In this document: positions 24,199 through 36,171 of the stretch, piece by piece
Position numbering within the stretch: the stretch's first letter is position 1
How the letters are laid out: each line of letters starts with the position of its first letter
Source of the DNA: Porogramme epimiltina
Taxonomy: Eukaryota > Basidiomycota > Agaricomycetes > Polyporales > Polyporaceae
Assembly: GCA_900155495.1 (NCBI GenBank)
Contig: FTLJ01000794.1
Coordinates: 55,715 to 119,714, forward strand
Length of the DNA stretch: 64,000 bases
Direction of reading: 5' to 3'
Notes under the pieces: model-generated
The model's input: only the letters and a program-made list of their open reading frames with translations
What the model was told of the DNA's origin: nothing
Database searches by the model: none
Translations under genes and position numbers: made by a program

Positions 24199-25112
24199 CG
24201 AAACACGGCATTCAGTAGGGCCCGTCTGATCGGGAGGTATATTGTATTCCTGGCCAACTAACAGTACTTAACATCCTCAATCGGTATCTCCTAGAAGTGT
24301 CCAATCTCAGGGGCCATCGGAACGGAGCGTGGGAGGCGGGCAAGGGCGGCTGCACTAGCTGAGAGTGCTAATAATAAAACATAGTGATGCCTGAGGATTC
24401 CCGCAGGACAATTGCATCCAGCATGTCACCAGAATGCAATGCCGCCGATATGTGCGTAACGAAAGGCACCGTTCACCGGTTTCTCTTCGTCCCCTATTAC
24501 CCCTCAAAATTTGTGAGAGCCATGGCCCCCAAACGATTCCGTTCAGGTGCGAAGTACGGTACCTAAGTCGATGCACCCACCGTTTCAGCCGATTCGGTGA
24601 GCCTGTCTGTGAATAACCTCTCAAGACTGTGGGAGAGCTAAAACCTCACACACAGATCGAAAGATTAGCAACTAAACTGGCAGGCTGATTATGTACTAGC
24701 TGCGAGGCGGAGGCTTCTCGTAATTTTGCGCAGTCAGCGCGACCAAGGGAAGGGATGCGAAAGGTGAGTTGTACACCAGAGGTGCGAAGCGACTGAGATA
24801 CGTCAACAGCGCAGACGAGATAGACGTGTAATCAAACGTGAGAGATTACCGCGCGGCAATACGTATTCAACCTGCGACTTTTGCTACTTTTGACTTGCGT
24901 CTTTTCGCATGGTCGCGCAATGCTGTACGACAGACAGATCACTGCACCCCGAACAGGCGCGCACGTGTATTCACAAGACTACTGTGCGTCCCCATGCACC
25001 ACCGAAGGCGGCCGCGCGTGGCCGCGCGAATATATGCGAGTCCATCGTTTCTGTTTCCTTCAAGTTCCCACTGCATACTCCAGACAGGCTCGCAACGTGA
25101 ACCCTCGTTAAT
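24199..25112. other. Intergenic between tandem 7TM copies
   Basis: About 0.9 kb with no supported exon. It presumably holds the 3' end of one 7TM copy and the promoter of the next. Confidence 0.45.
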
Positions 25113-26582
25113 ATGTCCGTCAGAGCAAGAGGAGTTTTGGACTACATTGTGACCGACTCCGACACGGCGGCTCAAATGAGTACAATAGTTTTGTCCTCTT
25201 TTTTCCTCGGTATGTTGCTATTATTGCCATGTGTCTGTCTCACATCTGATAGCGACTTCCGTTTTCGTTAGGCGTCCTCACCGTTCTAGCTTCTGTCGCT
25301 ACGTTTTTCTTGCTGTGCGTGTTTCTTTTACTCAGTGTTTACCTATGTAATTCATGAACTCCTACGCAGACGGAACAACATAAACCGCTTTTCGATGTAC
25401 TTCCAGCTCATCTCAACGACAACTCTATACGTATCCGCATGTGTCTACTTTGCGGTGTCCATCCCATTTTACGCCAACATTTACGCCTGGAATACCGTCT
25501 ACGTACACTCCCCTCTTGATCCACTTCCGACACCGAATTGGGGGGACGGTGTGCAAGGTGCTCAATCAATGATATTTACTGCAACTCTCACCATAAACGT
25601 CAGTAGTTCTCGATTTTTTCAGAATGACTATAACAAAATCTCCGCAGATCTTTGTGGGAGATGCTATTGTATGGTGGAGGGCCTGTGTGGTATGGCCAAG
25701 AAACTACTACGTGCGCTCTGTGTGCGTTATTGTCCTCGCCGCGACTCTTGGTGCATATCGTCTGTGAACCTCGCTGTTGGAACACAACGCGCTGATGACT
25801 CTCCGCAGCCGCCGGAAGTGTTGCTACGCACGTCTCTGTGACTCCCGCTCTCGAGTCCAATGCAAATCAAGGGGATCATATGGACTCGTTCGACCGTTTC
25901 GGGTCGGCATGCATCTTCCTCTCCTTCGCGAGCAACGTAATAGCGACGTCGCTGATAGGATACAAAGCTTGGTATGTGATCCACGACACTTTTATCCCTA
26001 TATTGACGATCCTTACAGGGTACATCGTAAGATGCTCAAGGAGCTCTTATGTAAAGCCACTATGAACTCGCGCGCACTCACCCTCCTTGCGTTCCTCATT
26101 GAGTCGGGCACGGGCTACTCTCTACTTTGGGCACGTTGATCTCTAGCTCGAATGATCACATGTCTAGTCTAATTTTATCTCCTCCAGCTCCTTGCCGTCG
26201 TGTGCGAGATCTACCTTTCTTTCCCCAGTAATGCGAACTCTGCACCCGACTGGTTCCGATCCCTAGGCTATGTCTTCCGCAGTGCGATGATGTACCTAAC
26301 TGTGCGTTTGATTTTTATTCCACTCATGCGAGAGTTGTGCTCACGATGGTGGCATCGAAGGCTGTGTATCCGACGTTCATAATCGTGCTCGTGAATGTAA
26401 AACGCTCTCAACGCGACGGGGAAGGCGTCTCTGTGATAACGACCAACACAGCCATGCGATTTGTAGACCCTGAATATGGAAAGCGACGTTCGACCACAGG
26501 CCCTGCGACTCACACACACCTGAGTATGATGGAAGAAGCGGTTGTCGACGATAGGTTGACAAATACCCGTGACACAGAATGA
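25113..26582 (+). CDS. Seven-transmembrane protein, tandem copy with a GC-AG intron, eight exons
   Basis: Model: join(25113..25209, 25272..25314, 25370..25598, 25648..25750, 25809..25971, 26019..26130, 26188..26301, 26361..26582), 360 residues. It is closest to the copy at 22680. Intron 6 (26131..26187) starts GCACGT where the paralogues have GTACGC, so it is either a GC-AG intron or a damaged donor; the exon phase fits only this junction. The tail is shorter than in the other copies. The motif IFVGDAIVWWRACVVWPRNYYVR is intact. If the GC donor is not used, the protein would stop soon after helix 6. Confidence 0.8.
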
Positions 26583-28392
26583 TATGATGGGTATGGTATA
26601 CATGCACAAGCGTCCGTAACACATCTTCATGCCTGTCCCGGGTGGACGATTTGTAGATACGACATACGGCACTTAGTAGAAGAAATGCGTTCCTTGACAG
26701 AGACGACGAGACCAAGTCGCGGAATATAGACATATGTAAGAAGCTCCACCGCGTCGGACGACTGGTAGACGAAACCTGATCAGAAGGCTGGAAGCTTAAA
26801 GCTCTATCACAATGAACGGCCGCAGTGAGCGCGCCGGCGCCCCTAGTCTAACGCGATGCAGATTATTCCCGTCCCCTGTCGCCCAGGCCACTCCGTTTTC
26901 ACTACTTGTGGGAGTCATGTCGACGTCCGCAGGAAATCTGACTCACTAGGTCCATAGCGCAGCTTACAATTGATGGACTTCTGAGCTGACTATCTCATGC
27001 CTGGCTGGGAATGGCTCCACAAAACGGTGGGAAAGCTAACACTCCGCCGCAGGTAACGCACCTTCAAACATTGATTTTAGATCTCGGGCATCTTCGACTA
27101 GAACCAGACCGCACCGGCGGTGATGAAAGAGAGTTAGCGCGAATGTGTAACTGTCCGAGGTAGCAGCTCAACGCCCCGGTTGCGCCACACGACAGGTCCA
27201 TCCTCGTAAGCAGACTTCTGGTTTACGACCACGAAGGATCCGTTCTCATGTTGCGAAGCATGACGGGCTACGTGGGGTCTTGCTCTTTTCATGCTCTGTC
27301 TTGGAGCGAGACTGCGCTTCACATGGCCATTAGTGCTCGGGGAGTCTTGAACTATATTGCCACGAACCCGGACCTTATACATTATGCGTCATCGACTACG
27401 CAGATATTCAAGGACGGCGTCAAAGAGGTCTGGGCACGTTGAAGGAGATGGAGGGATGCGAGCAGGCTAAAGGAAGAGATAAACAACATCTTTTCAACAA
27501 GGTTTGGTCGCAGCGGAAATGATCACGGAAGATGCCGGTGCGCCGCCCCATATTTCAAGCTCCGACTGCGCGCCACCAGGGCTTGGCCCACGCGCGCACG
27601 GCACCATCGACGATGAGGTGAGTCTCATCCGCGAGTAAATTTCTACTTAATCATCCTCATTGGGTCGCTTTCGGCCTTCAGTGAAACGACAACTCTAGCA
27701 CCGACCCGAACGACGACTCATCTCTCAGAGCATGGAAGCCTATCGACGTCCGCCGCCAACACGCGTCACGCAGCGTCGGGTTCCGACAGCGCTAGGCTAG
27801 TCCAAGTCCGCCCATGCTTTCAACGCCGATCCAGCCCTTACGGCGAGCACGGCCACCTTCGCACCGTCCAGCCATCAGGCGATAGCCCGCAAGCCGTCAA
27901 CGGTGGTTCCAGTCCATGCGCCATATAAACCCGCCTCCTCCCAAGGGCGAGGGACTGACCCTGCTTTTGCAAATGTTGTAGTCCTCCAACCCCCGGTATC
28001 CAGAACCGAGCACTCAAACGATAGCGGGAGGGCCTGTCCGAGCTGACGCGTGACGACTGCCTCGGAGCGCACGGCCTATTCGAAGCAGGTACCAGCGGGT
28101 CAGCAACACGTTCCCGATCCACCCCACTCGCTTCTAAGCCACAGATAGGTGGGTCCCCCAGGGCTTCTGCCCGAGTCTGGTCACGCACGTCATCCTCACG
28201 TACCTTCACAGCCGCCCCTCCGACTTCCCATATCGTATAATATACAGCCTCGAACAAGGATTGCTCGACCAATACGATCATCTCCCGCAATATTCGGCCC
28301 TTGTGCAGTACGCCATTTTGCATGTGCTACGCTTGCTCACTATGGCACTCCTAATACAAGGAATCCTAGCAACTAGGTGTCCCTCTTACGCT
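26583..28392. other. Intergenic
   Basis: 1.8 kb between the 7TM array and the P450 gene. A short coding-like stretch near 27519-27617 ends at a GTGAGT, but no partner exon was found. The last 300 bases are pyrimidine-rich and likely promoter and leader of the P450. Confidence 0.4.
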
Positions 28393-30625
28393 ATGACCGC
28401 CCATACAGGCATCACCACCCCGCCAATCTTTGAGGCGCGCACCTTTGCTGTGGTATCCGCTCTGGTACGCCCTTGCATCCCTCGTACGCGTGCTCTCTGT
28501 TCTATGCTCAACCGCCTCTTGTTTAGATCGTTCACCAAGTGTTCCGTCGTTACGAGTCTTTTTCCCCGTTTTTCCAGTTTTCCCTCATCCTCTTACCGCC
28601 ATCCCTAGTGACGGCATTCGTGACCACTCAAGCGCCATCGACATGGACCGTGAGGAGTGTTTTTTCCCTCGTATTTCCCACATACCTCGCCGCCCTCGTC
28701 GCGTCGACTATTGTCTACCGCCTCTCTCCCTTCCACCCTCTCGCGCGCTACCCCGGCCCTATCGGGGCTAGGGTCTCCAAGTTCTGGATGGCCGTTCGGT
28801 GTCTTCGTGGAGACCAACACCGGTACATACAGTCGCTCCACCAGCGCTACGGAGATGTCGTGCGAACGGGTAAGACTGCTTCTCGTGCCATGTCATCGCA
28901 TGCTCATTACCCCCTTTTAGGGCCGAATGAGCTCTCTATTCGCGATGCGACCGTCATCCCTTCCGCCCTCGGCCCTTCCGGTCTCCGTAAGGGACCCCGT
29001 AGGTTCCATCTCTGGCTGAGTCACGGATCTCTGGAGCGCTGATTCCCGGCACTCTGCCCCAGACTTTGTCGGTCGGCTCCTCAAAGCCGACGCGCTCACG
29101 CTGGTCGCGCTCCAAGACACCGAGGAGCATCTCCAACGCCGTCGCCCATGGATTCGGGGCTTCAGCCCGAGCGCGCTCAAGGATTATGAGCACCGGATCG
29201 CGTACCGCGTGGGGCTCCTCCGGGAAGGGCTCGCGAGAGAGGAGGGTGTGGTGTTGCTCGATCAATGGTTCAATTACTTTTCGTAAGCGCGCACATATAC
29301 GGTGAACGAGAGCAGCGCTGACAAGGACCTGGGGCAGATACGACTTTATGTCCGATATGGCGCAAGTACACGCCCATTAAAAGTGCTTTCTGCGACCTGA
29401 CAGCTTTTCGTTCACAGATTTGGCGGAGGTTCGGAACTGCTTCGCGGCGAGCGGGAGGACGACTTCTGGTCAGTGCTTGAAGCGAACATGCGGTACGTCC
29501 CTTCTGCCAACCTTTCCCACGCCACTTTCCGCGCCGCCGCTCACTGACACTGGCGGGCAGCACGTCGACGTTCCTCGGGCACGTGCCGTGGCTGGCCGTC
29601 CTGCTCGGGCACATACCCGCCGCCGTCGCCCCGCTCAAGGCGCTCATCTCAAAGTGCGAGACGCTCGTCCGCCTCCGCATCGAGCACGGGTCCTCCACCC
29701 CGGACCTCTTCCACTACCTCGTCCGTCCAGGCCCCTTCCCGCTGTAGACCCACATACGCTGACGCCCGCCCTCGCGCACGCACAGAACGGCGAGGACGAC
29801 CCCGCGCGCGCCCCGCCGCTTGCGCAGCTCGTCGACGACGGCATCCTCACGATCGTCGCGGGCGCGGACACCACCGCGTCCGCGCTCACGTCGCTCTTTG
29901 TGTGTCTCCTCGCGCACCCGGACGCCTACGCGCGGCTCGAGGCCGAGGTGGATCGCTTCTACCCGCCTGGGGAGGACGCGTGCAGCACCGCGCACCATAA
30001 GGAGATGCCATTCCTCAATGCGGCGATGTGAGCGCTCGGCGGTGACGTGCCGCTAGCCCGTTTTGCTGACTGTATGCTATACAGAAACGAGACCCTCCGG
30101 CTGTTCCCGCCTGTCCCCGGATGCACGCAGCGCGAAGAACCGTCCAGTGGACGCGGCACGACGATCGGCTCAATGTGAGCCTCTTCACCATCCACGTTCT
30201 TCGTAAGGGTTGCTCACGCTCGCATGTTCCTCAGATACATCCCCCCGGGGACGTCGTTCTGGGTGCACGCCTACTCGATCCACCGCGACCCGCGCAACTT
30301 TTCCCCGCACCCCGACCGCTTCTGGCCCGAGCGCTGGCTCCTCGCCGCGTCTGCGCCCGGTGGCGCCGGCGCGCCCCCGGACTTCAAGCACGACGAGGGC
30401 GCGTTCATCGCGTTCTCGCACGGCCCGATGAACTGCGTCGGCCGCGCGCTCGCGCTGCAGGAGATCCGCACCGTCGTCTGCGCGCTCGTGCAGCGCTTCC
30501 GCGTCGCGCGGGCGGGCGCGGGCGGCCTGCGCGCGTACGAGGGGGCGTACAAGGACTTCTTCGTGTCTGGGCGGCCGGGGTTGCCTGTGGTGCTGGAGGG
30601 GCGGGAGGGGCGGGTGGGGTCGTAG
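28393..30625 (+). CDS. Cytochrome P450, ten exons
   Basis: Model: join(28393..28464, 28527..28869, 28921..28998, 29063..29282, 29338..29361, 29418..29492, 29561..29720, 29786..30027, 30085..30174, 30235..30625), 564 residues. Hallmarks are present in order: Pro-rich hinge RYPGPIGAR, I-helix AGADTT, ExxR in INETLRLFPP, the PERW motif and the heme-binding loop FSHGPMNCVG with its Cys ligand. It is a heme monooxygenase expected at the ER membrane. The N-terminus has up to three hydrophobic segments, more than a usual single anchor, as in several basidiomycete P450 families. Exon 5 is only 24 nt, and intron 5 (29362..29417) begins GCAAGT, a probable GC-AG intron. Substrate is unknown and no biosynthetic backbone gene is adjacent. 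The first exon is the least certain. Confidence 0.9.
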
Positions 30626-30795
30626 GCGTCGTTTTGAGCATCGCATTATAAGTGATTTCGAAGAGGGGCCATCCGGGAGGGTTCGCGCGGTGAAGGGTTA
30701 TGTTCAAGTCCCTCGCGGACGCCCGATGCACTGTATATACATGAATAGGTGGATCTGATAGGCTATGAAGCTACATAGTTACCCACTGCCGACTT

Positions 30796-32817
30796 TCAAA
30801 GTCTTCCGGTCGCTATCATGTACTCTTCATCAGCATCCATCCTGGTGTCGTCCAGTGGGAGGTCTCCGGACCCCAGAGGTGAGTGTGGGGTATGGTTTTC
30901 CTCAGCCGCTTGCACGATGCCCCTAGCAATCGCTGTCACTTCGTCGCGCAGTCGCTTCGCGAGTTTCGCTAGCGTCTCTGGCGCGATGCCAAACTCTGGT
31001 GGGTCCCATGGGAGTACACGGTCGTGTGTCTTGCCAAGGAAAACTTCTAAACGGCACGCACTGGTAATCAGCAACTCTTCCATTACACGGAAGATGGAAG
31101 GGAATTCGTACTCGTCTGGGTTGTGTTGTGGAGGCAATCTTTGAGTAGGTAGCATATGTGACAGCACTCCTTGCTCGTGCCTATGGGTAGCATGTCCGTC
31201 TAAGAGACGAGTCAGAATCGACAGGGAGCCGCAACCGCATACAGGACATACCCTCAGCGCATGTAGGGCATCCGGGGAAAGCGAGCATCCTGGCTGCTTG
31301 GAGTATTCATACAGCGCCATGCACCCTGCTTCCGCATGAACTCGGAAGTGCGATGGAAGGATATTCGGAAAGTGCTCGTCCACCCAGTCGTGCCAAGTCT
31401 TGTCCTTATACGCGTCCTTCAGGATGCTCTTCCCCGAGACTTCGACATCGTCCCTCGCTAATTTCGACCGATCGCGAAGCTGGACGAGGAGCAGTTCTAG
31501 CCGACTGCTGCTGTTCTCCCTGTACAGTTTGTGTAGGGTTCCGATGACGTAATTCACGGCGGTGTGCCATGCGAGAATGGAGTTCAAGTACCGCAACGTA
31601 TGCTCGCCTTTGGTCTCCTCGGGGGTCCTTTGGGCATCTGCGACAGTATTTAGGCTCAGCGGTTCCAGAATGGGGCGAACCTACTAACCTCGGATCTCGT
31701 CGGCTTCTGCCTCTGTATCCTCTTTTCCAGTCGGCCTCTCTTCAGGCTGTCCGTAGTCGTCTAGGCCATCACGCCAAATAGTGTTTAGGGGAGGAGGAAA
31801 GGATGACACAATAACCACATACCCAAGCGAATATGCGACGTGAATTGGTCACACGCAATGACTTGTTGTATCCCGTTGAAGCTCAAGAGATACCGCACAA
31901 CCATCAAAACTGCGTTTGCCTTCCTCATGAATTGATGGTTCTCGCTTGCTACCTCGTTCTCGAATCCCTTGATGGCATTGACACTTTCTTCGACTGTGGA
32001 TAATAGCATGCCAAGACAGCGGACCCACGCCGGAAAGGTCGCTTTGTTAAACGGTATGGACTGACGTCCATCGCATGGCATACCGTGAACTCCAAGGATG
32101 AAGGCGATTCCGTCGGTGCTGATACAGCATTCCTCGACGCCGATGGCGTTCTGGGTCTCGGGGGTCGGGTACCAACCCTTCATGACCTCCCATGGAGCAT
32201 CCTCCCAGATGTACTTGTGGCGCTGAACACGATGCCGGAAGCTGCGATGACACTGTAGGAGGACCCAGAGGGTCATATTTGATCTCTCGCGCGAAAGTAT
32301 GTGGGGGCGAGAGCAGAGGTGTCGGAATGCGGCGAGGAGGTCGGAGATATAGCTATGCAAGTCTGCGACGGCGGATTCGAGACCACTGAAACAAGTTATA
32401 AGACACCAAATTGGCCACATAGAGAAAAACTCACTCAGGCAATTTAAGAAGGTCATCCATAGAGAACTCTCCCTTCGGTTGGATGTGGATCTCGTGGAAG
32501 GGTTTCGTGAGTGCTTCGGCGGGGTCGGATGGATTGGAAGAGACGACGATAGTCGCTTCGGCAACGTCGCGGCAGATGTGGCCCGTAGCGGCAGGGGCGA
32601 GTGAGGCAGGCCGACCTGTGGTGAGAAGAGTACAGAGATGGGTAAGAAATACGACCATGGAGTTTTGCTTCGGAGGGTCATTTCTATAAGCTGTCTTTTC
32701 GTGCGGCTCGCCATGCTGGTAGCAGTGGTATTCACGTTGGTAGTAGTAGAGAAAAGCGCTGAACACGCGTATGGCCGAGACGGCCTCTGTCGCAGTCGAA
32801 GGGCCTGGTGTCGGCAT
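30796..32817 (-). CDS. Protein of unknown function, four exons
   Basis: Model: complement(join(30796..31637, 31689..31760, 31823..32385, 32435..32817)), 619 residues. All junctions keep frame; introns are 49-62 bp. No known domain is recognised. Exon 3 encodes a short acidic linker (EAEADEIR). The third quarter has a CPVCGCG motif that could be half of a metal-binding knuckle. The N-terminal exon contains YYYQREYHCYQHGE and a hydrophobic helix. The large exon 2 looks folded, rich in Trp, Cys and His. It ends 3' to 3' with the P450 gene, 170 bp apart. It is probably a lineage-specific nuclear or cytoplasmic protein, with no functional evidence. Confidence 0.65.
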
Positions 32818-33297
32818 GACTGACGTCGTGCAAGGTGAGTGAAAGAGCGAGTGCAGTAGCGTTTGTCCCGCTTTTGGATGAGTCACGTCGCTCAAGATGG
32901 GAATCACTGCGTCACTGCGGTCACGTGGGTGTGGCTGAGGTCGGACCCCGCAAGCTCCAAGTTCGGGACACATGTCGGTGTACGCGGAACGAGGCTTTAG
33001 CGTATGTATGCCGTACGTTCTATGCAACGAAAGTAAGCAAATGGCCGCACTAGGCTCGTCCAGTCCACTCTATATGAGAAAATGCGAGAGGATTATTGAA
33101 CGCACGCAAGAATGCCATTACTGCGAGCTTGCTATGCCTTTAAGAGGATTCTATAGCTAGTAAAGAACGCTCCCTCGTTTTGTCACAAATCGTTAAGACG
33201 CTTCCATTTCTGATTCAACGATGATCGAAAAAGTCCACTAAAGCCTGTATCTCGAATGGTATTACCGCTCAAAATCCGAGTCGCTAGCGCAGCTCGG
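32818..33297. other. Intergenic
   Basis: Contains the promoter of the minus-strand unknown gene and the 3' end of ABP1. Nothing else is recognised. Confidence 0.45.
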
Positions 33298-35917
33298 TCA
33301 ACCCTGAAGCTCCACATAATTCGCTATACAAACACAATTAGCCCCCGCACGCGCGCATACGCAAGAAGCACTCACCAGGGAACAACCCGACACCCCCATT
33401 AGGCTCGGTACCCGACCACCAATCCTCAGAGACCGACTCGATGAAAACAATCCGGTCGCCCTCCTTGAAGGAGATCTCGTTATCCTCGCCCGCATCATAG
33501 CTGCGCGCGTCATCAGCACCTCTTTACGATCATAGTCAAATCGACAGCACGTACTCATACAGGGCGATGGCCCATTGTCCCACGTCTTCCTCAGCTGCAG
33601 CCGGCTCGGGCTCGTGAGCGACGGGTGGCGGGGCCGGTGCCGGAGGGGGAGGCGGCGGGGGCGGGGGCGATGGCGGAGGTGGCGTCGCGGCGGCGGCCTC
33701 CTGCACTTCTACGATCTCCACATAGTTTGCTGAAACAGGATGCGCGTCAGCACTATCGCTGCGCCAAGCAAACAAGATCACATACCGGGGAAGAGACCGT
33801 GCTTCGTTCCGTTCGCGCCGATGCCGGACCACCAGCCCTCGTCGAGCTGCTCGATTTGCTCGATGAGCTCGCCCTCGATGAGCTCCATCTCGTTGTCCTC
33901 TTGCGCCTACACGAAGGGTCAACTGCGTCTCGACACGATGCGTTCGCCCGTATATTGATATGCGTACCTCGTACGAGTACTGCACGATCGCGCACAGGCC
34001 CTGGCCGGACAGTGCAGCGGGGGCATGCTCGGGTTCGGGCTCGAGCTCAGGCTCGGGCTCTCCCATGACGACGGCCGTAACGGCAGCGGCCGCAGCCACG
34101 ATACCGACCGCAACGGCCACGGGAGGAGGCGGCGGCGGAGGGGGTGGAGGCTGGGGAGAACCGTGGTCAGCACAAATGCCGGTATGATTGGGCGCGTCGA
34201 GAACAGGGGCACGTACCGGAGGCGGGGGAGGAGCGACCTCGGGCTCCGGCTCCGGTACGTGCGCAACCGGGGGCGGAGGTGGAGGAGGGGGAGGCGGCGG
34301 AGGGGGAGGCGGGGCCTCCTCGGCAGACGGCGCGACCACAGAAGGACGGGCCGCAGTCGGCACAGCTGGGGGAGCAGGCGGCGGAGGTGGAGGGGGCTAG
34401 AGGGACAACGCCGAATCAGCATGCGACCCAAGCGCGATGAAGCGGAAAGTTAGCTTACCGGAGCGGAGTACTCCTCCTCGGGCTCGGGCTCAGGCTCGGG
34501 TTCGGGCTGACGGACGACGGGCGCGCGCGTCGGTGGCGGGGCGCGCGAGGCGGGCGCAGCTGCGCGGAAGGCAGGCGGCGGGGGAGTAGGCTGCGAGCCC
34601 AGCGCGGCCTGGGCACGCGACTCCTCTTCCTCCTGTTGCTTCTTGGCAAGGGCTTGCCTCTCGCTCCATGTTAGTTTCTTCGGGCCTACTCAGGATTGTT
34701 AGTGAGACGAGCATGCGGAGGAAGACGAGTAAACATACCGCCGGCAGGAGATGACCTAGAAGATGCCGAGTCGGGCGACGATTGTGCCTGCATCGCTGCG
34801 AAGGGATTGACGAGCTTCTTTGGCTGCAGCTTGATGGGCGTATACGCCGTACCGACAGGGCCGATCTTGTCCTCCTCCGCGGGCTTCGTGGGGACGTTCG
34901 ACGCCGCGACTGGAGGAGGAGCGGCAGGAGTGAAGCGCGCCGCAGGCTTGATGGTGTCAGCCGTGAATCGTAGGGTAGGTGGAGGTAAACTCACTGAAGC
35001 GGCGGCAGCAGGCCGAGGAGCAGTGGGGACAGGGCGCGAAGCGGCAGGGGCTGGCGGGGGCGGGGCGAAGCTCTCTTCCTCTGGCCACGCGTCCGCAGGG
35101 GCCTTGCTCGCGACCGCAGGCCTTCCAAAGGTCGGCGCCACAGACGGAGCGGTCGGGACGGGGCGCGCGGCAGCCGGGGGAACAGGGCGTGCTGTCGTGG
35201 ACATTGAGGGCTTGGACGCAGCGGGGGCGGGAGGCGGGGCGGCCGCGCGAAGGGCCGCGATATCGACCTTTCCGACGGGCTTGTAGTTGGACCCTACGGG
35301 GGCGATGGGTACGAACTTGCGGGGTGCCTCCTTCTGGGCGGTGTAGTTGACACCGGAAGCAGCTTCGACGCGGGACATGATGAGGTCGGGAGTAACATCA
35401 GACTGTGTGTACATGTTCAATTAGGATGGGTGCTACGTCTAGATTGAGTGCTCACGAACCTCGTTGCGCGCGCTGACGACGACGTGGGTGCCACGGAGAA
35501 AGTTGGCGACGGCGCTGGAGTGGGTGTGGAAGAGGCCCTTGCGGGCCTCGGGGACGCCCTCACCGCACCAGTTGATCTGGACGAACTTGGGGAGCGTGCT
35601 CTTCGGGAGCGTCAGAAAGCGGGCGTGGGGTGAGCACAAAGGGACGTACGTTTGGGTCTTTGACTCGAGCGAATGCATACTGCATCCTGGACTGGAGGTC
35701 AGACACGTCCGGTGGGAGAGAGAAGTGGAGTGACATACCGGCCGTCCGAGAACTCCTCCTGGAGTTCTTCAAGACCTCCGTCGCCTGTCGCCTGCACCTT
35801 GAGGTCGTTCGAACCCTTGTCATAGGTGAAGATCGCCCAATCTATGCCGCGGGCATTGACGACATCCTGGTATGCCTGGGTGATGTCCCTGCTCGACAGG
35901 TTGACCTGCAGAGACAT
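33298..35917 (-). CDS. ABP1: Actin-binding protein 1 (Abp1/drebrin-like), twelve exons
   Basis: Model: complement(join(33298..33323, 33376..33500, 33555..33729, 33786..33906, 33968..34150, 34217..34396, 34459..34685, 34739..34946, 34995..35402, 35460..35600, 35650..35686, 35739..35917)), 669 residues. Residues 1 to about 130 form an ADF-homology domain that binds F-actin (SLQVNLSSRDITQAYQDVV, then FVQINWCGEGVP). The middle is Ala/Pro-rich and includes KKLTWSERQALAKKQQEEEE, typical of Abp1. Two SH3 domains follow, each with the ALYDY-like strand, a WW in DEGWWSG or SEDWWSG and an LFPANYVE end. Polyproline runs flank the first SH3. Abp1 recruits Arp2/3 activators and endocytic proteins to cortical actin patches. 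Intron 4 (48 bp) leaves the frame open and is supported by GTGAGT and a CTGAC branch site. It is divergent from the carrier gene, with 254 bp between the ATGs. Confidence 0.9.
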
Positions 35918-36171
35918 TGTCGTCGATCCTGTGCAATGCCGATGGAAGAATGAGAGGGTGGAGGGGGTGCGATGGTGGTGGTATAAGAGAAAAGGCGGCG
36001 GTGCGGCTGCGGGGAGGACTGGCTGGGCGGCTCGCTGAGGCTCGGATGGATGTCCGAGCACGATGATGTAGTGGGCGCTTACGCATATGGCCTTTGCGTC
36101 GGCTGTTTCGCTCGGACGGAGCCCGACACCTCCCCGCTTTCTCCCCCACCACGACCTTGATACCCTCCACC

